Source: Streptomyces scopuliridis RB72 (GTDB lineage Bacteria; Actinomycetota; Actinomycetes; Streptomycetales; Streptomycetaceae). From it: DNA of 64,000 bases. Shown here in pieces: positions 59,663 to 64,000 of this stretch. Numbering within the stretch: position 1 is the stretch's first letter; each line of letters starts with the position of its first letter. Location of the stretch: the NCBI RefSeq assembly GCF_000718095.1, contig NZ_JOEI01000003.1:62001-126000 (forward strand), read 5' to 3'. The translations under genes and the position numbers were made by a program. Below the pieces are notes generated by a model. It did not search any database. It was not told where the DNA came from and was given only the letters and a program-made list of their open reading frames with translations.

Positions 59663-60301
59663 TCAGTGCTTCGGGGTCGCCCCCAGATCCCCGCAGGCGG
59701 GATCCGACGCGGGGCTCGACACGGTGGCCAGGGCCAGGTCGGCGTCCTTCTGTTCGGTCAGCTCCTTGAAGGCCGCGCCGAGGATCAGATCGACATCCGG
59801 TGTCTTACGGGTGTCGGTCTTCGACGTGGCCCCCTTCAGTTGGGCGCCGAGGACGGTGAAGAACCCGTCCTCGGGCTTCGCCCCGCCGACCAGTATCCCG
59901 GCGCCCGGGACCTTCTTGTCGTACGCGGCGGGGGCGTTGCCCACCTTGCCGATGACGAAGCCACGTTTCTTCAGCTCGTCGGCGGTGGTCTTGGCGAGTC
60001 CGCCTCGCGGGGTCGCGTTATAGACGTTGACCGTGATCTGGCCGGGCTTGGGGAGCGCCTTGACGGGCGCGGACGAGTGCTCGCAGCCGGACTTCCGGGC
60101 GGCGGCGGCGCTTTTCGTGCCGCCCCCCGTGAAGACGTCGATGAGCTGCAGCGTTCCCCAGCCGGCCAGGCCGAGGGCAACGACGGAGGCGACGGCCGCG
60201 AGCACGATCCTGCGACGATGACGGGGGCGGCGCATGCGCGGGTACTTGGAACCCGTAATGCGGTACTTTCCGCCCATGCCGGGGGGAGTCAGCATGCTCA
60301 T
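59663..60301 (-). CDS. LytR C-terminal domain protein
   Basis: A 212-residue protein. A basic N-terminus (YPRMRRPRHRRR) leads to one membrane helix (IVLAAVASVVALGLAGWGTL) and an extracytoplasmic LytR_C domain (QITVNVYNATPRGGLAKTTA, DELKKRGFVIGKVGNAPAAY, DLILGAAFKELTEQKDADLA). The domain is shared with cell-wall LCP proteins but occurs here alone. Two adjacent ATGs (60301, 60295) are possible. Function in the envelope likely. Confidence 0.85.
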   Translation of the reverse strand: MSMLTPPGMGGKYRITGSKYPRMRRPRHRRRIVLAAVASVVALGLAGWGTLQLIDVFTGGGTKSAAAARKSGCEHSSAPVKALPKPGQITVNVYNATPRGGLAKTTADELKKRGFVIGKVGNAPAAYDKKVPGAGILVGGAKPEDGFFTVLGAQLKGATSKTDTRKTPDVDLILGAAFKELTEQKDADLALATVSSPASDPACGDLGATPKH

Positions 60302-60449
60302 GGCCGCAGCGTAGTGCGCGCTGCAGGTGTTTCCTACTAAATGATCAACTGGTTGCGCGGTCCGGGTGACGATAGGCCCCGAAAGGCTCAGTGCCCGAAG
60401 GGCCGGCCCGCCGCGGACCTCGCCGTAGACCCTGTCCATACGGACCGGA

Positions 60450-60752
60450 TCAGCCCAGATCGAGCTCCAGCACGCGCGCGTGCAGCACCTGGCGCTGCTG
60501 GAGCGCGGCGCGGACGGCGCGGTGCAGACCGTCCTCCAGATAGAGATCGCCCTGCCACTTCACGACGTGGGCGAACAGGTCCCCGTAGAAGGTCGAGTCC
60601 TCGGCGAGCAGCGTCTCCAGGTCGAGTTGACCCTTCGTGGTCACGAGCTGATCGAGGCGGACCGGGCGCGGCGCGACATCCGCCCACTGCCGGGTGCTTT
60701 CCCGGCCGTGGTCGGGATACGGCCGCCCGTTACCGATGCGCTTGAAGATCAC
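60450..60752 (-). CDS. Conserved small protein (ParB-like motif)
   Basis: A 100-residue protein highly typical of actinomycetes: MIFKRIGNGRPYPDHGREST, PRPVRLDQLVTTKGQLDLET, then GDLYLEDGLHRAVRAALQQR. The last motif resembles the D-G-H-R segment of ParB/Srx folds. Databases sometimes label the family as a VapB-type antitoxin, but no toxin gene is beside it. It follows the LytR_C gene upstream by 150 bases. Confidence 0.75.
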   Translation of the reverse strand: MIFKRIGNGRPYPDHGRESTRQWADVAPRPVRLDQLVTTKGQLDLETLLAEDSTFYGDLFAHVVKWQGDLYLEDGLHRAVRAALQQRQVLHARVLELDLG

Positions 60753-60977
60753 ACGGAAAGCCTACCGGGCGAGCGGCTCCGGGCGCAGCCATGGCGCCCG
60801 AGTGCAAAGGTCGCATTCGGTGGCAAAGGGGGAGCGAAGCGTGAGTGGAACCAACCCCTCCGGTGCCCGCGCCCCCAGGAACGCGGCCGTCGGCGGCCGG
60901 AGCGTGCCGCTGATTCGCTCGAAAGGGGTCCGGTGAGGCGCGCACGGCTCACCCCGGCCACCCGTCCCTGGGCCCCG

Positions 60978-61304
60978 TCAGACGGGCGGGGTGCCCGGTG
61001 GGGACTGCGGGCGCGGGTTCGGCGGCGGATGCGGGCCCGGATCGGGGGGTAACTTGGGGCCGCCAGGTTTCGCGTGCTTTCCGTTGCTCATTCCGGTCTT
61101 CCGGTTCGAGAGCCCGAAGATTCCGAACGGAGGAAAGATATCCACGCGCCTCGGGAAATTCGCCTCGGCGCATCTGAGGCACAGCAGGTCCATACAGCCG
61201 TCCTGGGTGGTGCGTGCCGCCTCCACGCTGTTTATCCAGCAGGATTCGCAGTACCAGCAGTCCGTCTTTGAAAGCAGCACGGTGGTCAAGGTCGCCCTGG
61301 GCAT
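60978..61304 (-). CDS. Cys-rich (zinc-ribbon-like) small protein
   Basis: A 108-residue protein. CWYCESC and CMDLLCLRC make two Cys clusters, spaced like a zinc-binding domain. The middle has DIFPPFGIFGLSNRKTGMSN and the C-terminus is Pro/Gly-rich. ATG 61304 overlaps the previous stop (TGATG) and GGAAAGGTGAC lies upstream. Unrecognised. Confidence 0.55.
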   Translation of the reverse strand: MPRATLTTVLLSKTDCWYCESCWINSVEAARTTQDGCMDLLCLRCAEANFPRRVDIFPPFGIFGLSNRKTGMSNGKHAKPGGPKLPPDPGPHPPPNPRPQSPPGTPPV

Positions 61305-61471
61305 CACGTCACCTTTCCGTGCGCCGCGTTCTGGTGCCCTCCAGGGGATCCCTGAAAATAGACCGGCTCGTGCAATTCACCTGCTTCGGCGGGTAGTTGT
61401 TCCGCCCGGCGCCGCCGGGGCATAGTCGTGCCGAGGACCACGGCCTCCAATTCAGGGGGACGGTGTGTCAT
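61304..61471 (-). CDS. Short peptide coupled to the Cys-rich gene
   Basis: A 55-residue product (MTHRPPELEAVVLGTTMPRR, then EQLPAEAGELHEPVYFQGSP) whose stop shares one base with the next start. The coupling is the main support. It is divergent from the XRE regulator, so the three genes may share operators at 61510-61569. Family unknown. Confidence 0.4.
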   Translation of the reverse strand: MTHRPPELEAVVLGTTMPRRRRAEQLPAEAGELHEPVYFQGSPGGHQNAAHGKVT

Positions 61472-61509
61472 TGAGTTCGATTCCTCGCGCATTGTCGTCC
61501 TCGGGGCGA

Positions 61510-61569
61510 TGCAACTACGTTGCACAGGACAAGGGTTGCGTTGCGCGGGGCGGGCGCACAACGTTGCAC
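61510..61569. promoter_or_regulatory. TGCAAC/GTTGCA operator cluster
   Basis: The perfect palindrome TGCAACTACGTTGCA (61510-61524), a GGTTGCGTTGCGC element (about 61534) and GCACAACGTTGCAC (61556-61569) lie between the divergent XRE gene and the small-protein pair. Autoregulation by the XRE protein is likely. Confidence 0.6.
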
Positions 61570-61612
61570 GCGTTCCAGTCGAGATCTGTCACATGACATG
61601 AGGGGAGCGGCC

Positions 61613-62560
61613 ATGGGCCGACGCAACGCAGGGGGCGGGGAGAAAGGCGCCAGCACGGCCGATGTGTTCGGCGAAGTTCTCAAGCACTGCCGTGAGTCCA
61701 TAGGTGTTACGCAAATAGCACTGGCTGGCGAAGTCCCCTGCGATCGCTCCTACGTTGCCCGTGTGGAAGCGGGAACACGTGTTCCTGACGAGAAATTCGC
61801 TGAGACGTGCGACATCGTGCTGCGTACCGGCGGCATCCTGCAGAAGCTCTGGCACAAGATCGACTGGTATCCGGAGGTGGACCATCCGGACTGGTTCAAG
61901 CGCCGTGCCGCCATGGACGCCGAGGCGACGGCGCTCCGTGAGTACCAGACCCAGATGATGCCGGGGCTGCTGCAGACCGAGGACTACGCCCGCGCGCTGC
62001 TCTCGCGCCGGGCCGGCGGGGACGAGCTGGAGAGACGCGTGCGCGCGCGGCTCAGCAGACAACACAGGTTTCTCTCCCCCGAGGGGCCGCTTCTGCTCAT
62101 GGTCCTGGATGAGAGCTGCATCAGGAACACCGTCGGAAGCGCGGCCGTCATGCGGGATCAGTGCGCACATCTGCTGCGCGTGGGAAAGCAGCCGAACATC
62201 CGTGTTCAAGTCGCCCCCGCGGGTCTCCCGGGTATTTGGCGTCCCAATACGTCCATGTCCCTGATCACCCTCTCGGATGGCCATGTCTGGGTGTACTCGG
62301 AATCGCTTGACCGCGGGCACTTCAGCGACGATCCGGAAGTTACCGGCCGTCATGCACAGACCTATGCTGTTCTGAGGGCGGATGCGCTGTCCGCCTCCGA
62401 GTCTGCCGCGTTGCTCCATGACGCGATGGAAGGGTACGGGCACCATGATGAATCGCGATTTCAGAGCGACAACGTGGGTAAAGAGCAGTTACAGCGGCGA
62501 CAACAGCGGAAACTGCGTGGAAATAGGCACCGGTATCCCGGGCATTATCCCCGTCCGTGA
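61613..62560 (+). CDS. XRE-family regulator with DUF5753 domain
   Basis: A 315-residue protein. The helix-turn-helix (VLKHCRESIGVTQIALAGEV, CDRSYVARVEAGTRVPDE) is followed by the Streptomyces DUF5753 domain (EYQTQMMPGLLQTEDYARAL, VLDESCIRNTVGSAAVMRDQ, VAPAGLPGIWRPNTSMSLIT). GGGGAG precedes ATG 61613. The last 35 residues are Arg/Gln-rich and overlap the DUF397 gene in another frame, unlike typical family ends. It normally pairs with a DUF397 protein, present here. Confidence 0.88.
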   Translation: MGRRNAGGGEKGASTADVFGEVLKHCRESIGVTQIALAGEVPCDRSYVARVEAGTRVPDEKFAETCDIVLRTGGILQKLWHKIDWYPEVDHPDWFKRRAAMDAEATALREYQTQMMPGLLQTEDYARALLSRRAGGDELERRVRARLSRQHRFLSPEGPLLLMVLDESCIRNTVGSAAVMRDQCAHLLRVGKQPNIRVQVAPAGLPGIWRPNTSMSLITLSDGHVWVYSESLDRGHFSDDPEVTGRHAQTYAVLRADALSASESAALLHDAMEGYGHHDESRFQSDNVGKEQLQRRQQRKLRGNRHRYPGHYPRP

Positions 62561-62657
62561 CAGCAAGAATACCGAAGGCCCGGTCCTTGTGTTCAGCAGA
62601 GCTGTTTTCTCCACTTTCGTTTCCGGCGCCAGAACTGCCGCGCACCCCACCGCCTGA
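62448..62657 (+). CDS. DUF397 protein
   Basis: A 69-residue protein of the DUF397 type: ATTWVKSSYSGDNSGNCVEI and VRDSKNTEGPVLVFSRAVFS. These small proteins accompany XRE/DUF5753 regulators, and some antagonise them (BldB-like logic). It overlaps the XRE gene by 113 bases in another frame, much more than the few bases usual for this pair. ATG 62445 or 62448. Confidence 0.85.
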   Translation: MNRDFRATTWVKSSYSGDNSGNCVEIGTGIPGIIPVRDSKNTEGPVLVFSRAVFSTFVSGARTAAHPTA

Positions 62658-62693
62658 ACGCAATGGGGTGCGCTGCGCCGTCGGGTCTCCCCG

Positions 62694-64000
62694 CTACGCG
62701 GTGGGCGTGTGGCCGCGGGAGTGCGAAACAGTGCCGGTCTTGCCGCCCTTGAGCGGGATCCGCGCCGCTTCGGCCTTCGCCGCCGGCTTGGTCAGCGAAC
62801 TCAGATCGTGGGCGTAGGTGCCCACCGCGTTGGCGATCACACCGATGTTAATGCCGAACGCCTTCATATTGATGTTCGAGAGGTCGTCGCAGGCCGAGTG
62901 GTAGCACTTGTCGTACGCGATACCGGCCTCGCCGCCGTACTTCAGGGCCTGGGCCTCGGACTTGATGCCCTCGGCGCCCGTGAAGGTGCCGCCGGACGGG
63001 ATGCCCGCGTCGATGAAGGGCCCGTAGTCGGAGCGGCCGTCGAAGTCCGTGCCCTCGTGCGGAACGTTCCTGCTGTCGAGGAAGTCGGTGATGCCCTTCT
63101 CCAGCTGGGCGGAGCCCTCGGGGCCGGGGCCCGCGCCCGCACCGTCCGAGTCGTCGCCGTCGTACACGAACTGGGCGAAGTTCGGCGAGGCGATCATGTC
63201 GAAGTTGAGGTAGAGGGCGATGTCCGCGCGCTGTGCGGCGGTGAGGCCGTTGACGTACGCCTCGGCGCCGAGCAGGCCCAGTTCCTCCGCCGACCACCAG
63301 GCGAAGCGCACCTTGTTCGCCGGCTTCTCATGCGTCTTGGCGAGCTTGAGGGCGACCTCCAACAGCCCGGCGGAACCGGAGCCGTTGTCGTTGATGCCGG
63401 GGCCCTCGGTGACGGAGTCCAGATGGGAGCCGAGCATCACCGTCCGGTCCGCCCTGCCGCCCTTGGTCTCGGCGACCACATTGCGGGTGGTGCGCTCCTC
63501 CTGGAGCTGGCGGATGTCCAGGGAGACCTTCACCGCGCCCTTGGCGGCCTCGGCGGCGAGTGCCTGGCCCTCGGCCTGCGTGATGCCGCCCGTGGGGATC
63601 TTCCCGGCGTCCGGGCCGCCGAGCGTTCCGTTGAGCGAGCCCGCGGTGTTGTTGTAGATGACCGCGGCCACCGCACCGGCCGCCGCCGCTTCCTTCTGCT
63701 TCGTCGCGAAGTCGCAGCCGCCGCGCTGGATCAGCGCGATCTTGCCGGTGAAGGCGCCGGCGGCGTAGTCGGCGGGCTCGCATCCGGTGGTCGCGTCGAC
63801 CGGGACGGCGGCGAGGTCGGCCGCGATCCCGCCCTCCTTGGTGGACGTCGTGTACGACATGGCCACGATCTCGACGTCGCGCGGCGTCGGCGCGGTGACC
63901 GTGAGCTTCTCGGCGAGCGTCTCGATATAGGTGATGTCGAACGTGTCGTACGAGACCTGGTAACCGGCCTTCTTCAGCTGGCTGTACACATACGCGGCGG
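62694..64000 (-). CDS. Secreted M28 aminopeptidase (5' end outside window)
   Basis: At least 431 residues of a zinc aminopeptidase of the Streptomyces SGAP type. A PA domain (GCEPADYAAGAFTGKIALIQ, RGGCDFATKQKEAAAAGAVA) interrupts the N-terminal region. The peptidase carries metal motifs GSHLDSVTEGPGINDNGSG, WWSAEELGLLGA, LNFDMIASPN and, later, CYHSACDDLSNI. The frame is open to the window edge, so the signal peptide lies beyond 64000. A short C-terminal extension (LSSLTKPAAKAEAARIPLKG) ends it. Confidence 0.92.
   Translation of the reverse strand, partial: AAYVYSQLKKAGYQVSYDTFDITYIETLAEKLTVTAPTPRDVEIVAMSYTTSTKEGGIAADLAAVPVDATTGCEPADYAAGAFTGKIALIQRGGCDFATKQKEAAAAGAVAAVIYNNTAGSLNGTLGGPDAGKIPTGGITQAEGQALAAEAAKGAVKVSLDIRQLQEERTTRNVVAETKGGRADRTVMLGSHLDSVTEGPGINDNGSGSAGLLEVALKLAKTHEKPANKVRFAWWSAEELGLLGAEAYVNGLTAAQRADIALYLNFDMIASPNFAQFVYDGDDSDGAGAGPGPEGSAQLEKGITDFLDSRNVPHEGTDFDGRSDYGPFIDAGIPSGGTFTGAEGIKSEAQALKYGGEAGIAYDKCYHSACDDLSNINMKAFGINIGVIANAVGTYAHDLSSLTKPAAKAEAARIPLKGGKTGTVSHSRGHTPTA

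Noticed and set aside
60450..60752. A complete toxin-antitoxin pair
   Set aside because: Only the small ParB-like or VapB-labelled protein is present; neither neighbour looks like a PIN-domain toxin.

Overview
The window is chromosomal DNA from a Streptomyces-like actinomycete. The evidence is very GC-rich coding sequence with GTG starts, a pSAM2-type integrative element (RepSA, FtsK-like Tra, SpdB/SpdD proteins, Xis, Int), a Streptomyces subtilisin inhibitor, paired SigF-type sigma factors, DUF397/XRE regulators, and GntR/UTRA regulators. From memory, the right side (SigF-type sigma pair, tadA, upp, LytR_C protein) resembles the sigN-sigF-upp neighbourhood of S. coelicolor. That synteny is recalled, not searched.

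Layout. (1) 1-3730 is a gene graveyard: IS3 and DUF3987 fragments, duplicated fragments, a broken GntR gene, and two plausible intact genes (a membrane-anchored protein and a Nudix hydrolase). (2) 3738-19629 is an actinomycete integrative and conjugative element (AICE) inserted in a tRNA-Ser(UGA) gene. Its ends are an exact 61-bp direct repeat, and repeated GGGCACG arm sites lie about 100 bp inside each end. Its left arm has a GntR repressor facing a run of six tightly coupled genes with twin CTAG palindromes between them. Next comes an AT-richer three-gene operon (7054-10678, minus strand) with the architecture of an ABC-three-component (ABC-3C) conflict system: a nuclease-like/CTD protein, a middle component and a Rad50-like ABC ATPase of the DUF3732 type. 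Then come a Pif-like Nudix gene, a KorSA-like GntR gene, and the tra-spd-rep-xis-int operon controlled by repeated ACTCATNTA operators.

(3) 19780-31000 holds a YGSN protein, a secreted L-asparaginase, a bifunctional primase-polymerase domain protein, a small secreted Asn-rich protein, an ECF/SigE-type sigma factor, an acyl-CoA ligase, and a 1479-residue PAS/receiver protein whose kinase core looks dead. (4) 31000-36900 holds the SSI inhibitor gene with a heptamer tandem repeat upstream, tRNA-Ser(GCU), tRNA-Arg(ACG), an HTTM/DUF5819 pair with the DUF5819 gene joined to a decayed DUF3494 gene, and a Tat-exported BBE-type flavin oxidase.

(5) 37000-49480 holds a YcxB-like protein, a DUF2797 protein, an amidohydrolase, a two-component system coupled to a GT2/GtrA protein and a GT39 transferase, an MFS pump with a large palindrome, a TetR regulator and an F420/FMN oxidase. 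(6) 49669-53769 holds a MarR-controlled MFS pump fused to three carboxypeptidase-regulatory-like domains, with a YceI protein that carries the same domain. (7) 54086-64000 holds the sigma pair, a Dabb protein, tRNA-Ser(CGA), tadA and partner, upp, a LytR_C protein, small conserved proteins, an XRE/DUF397 pair and a secreted M28 peptidase cut by the window edge.

The most interesting locus is the ABC-3C operon carried as cargo by the conjugative element. Second is the coupled GntR/small-protein operon, whose decayed paralogue lies on the other side of the tRNA.
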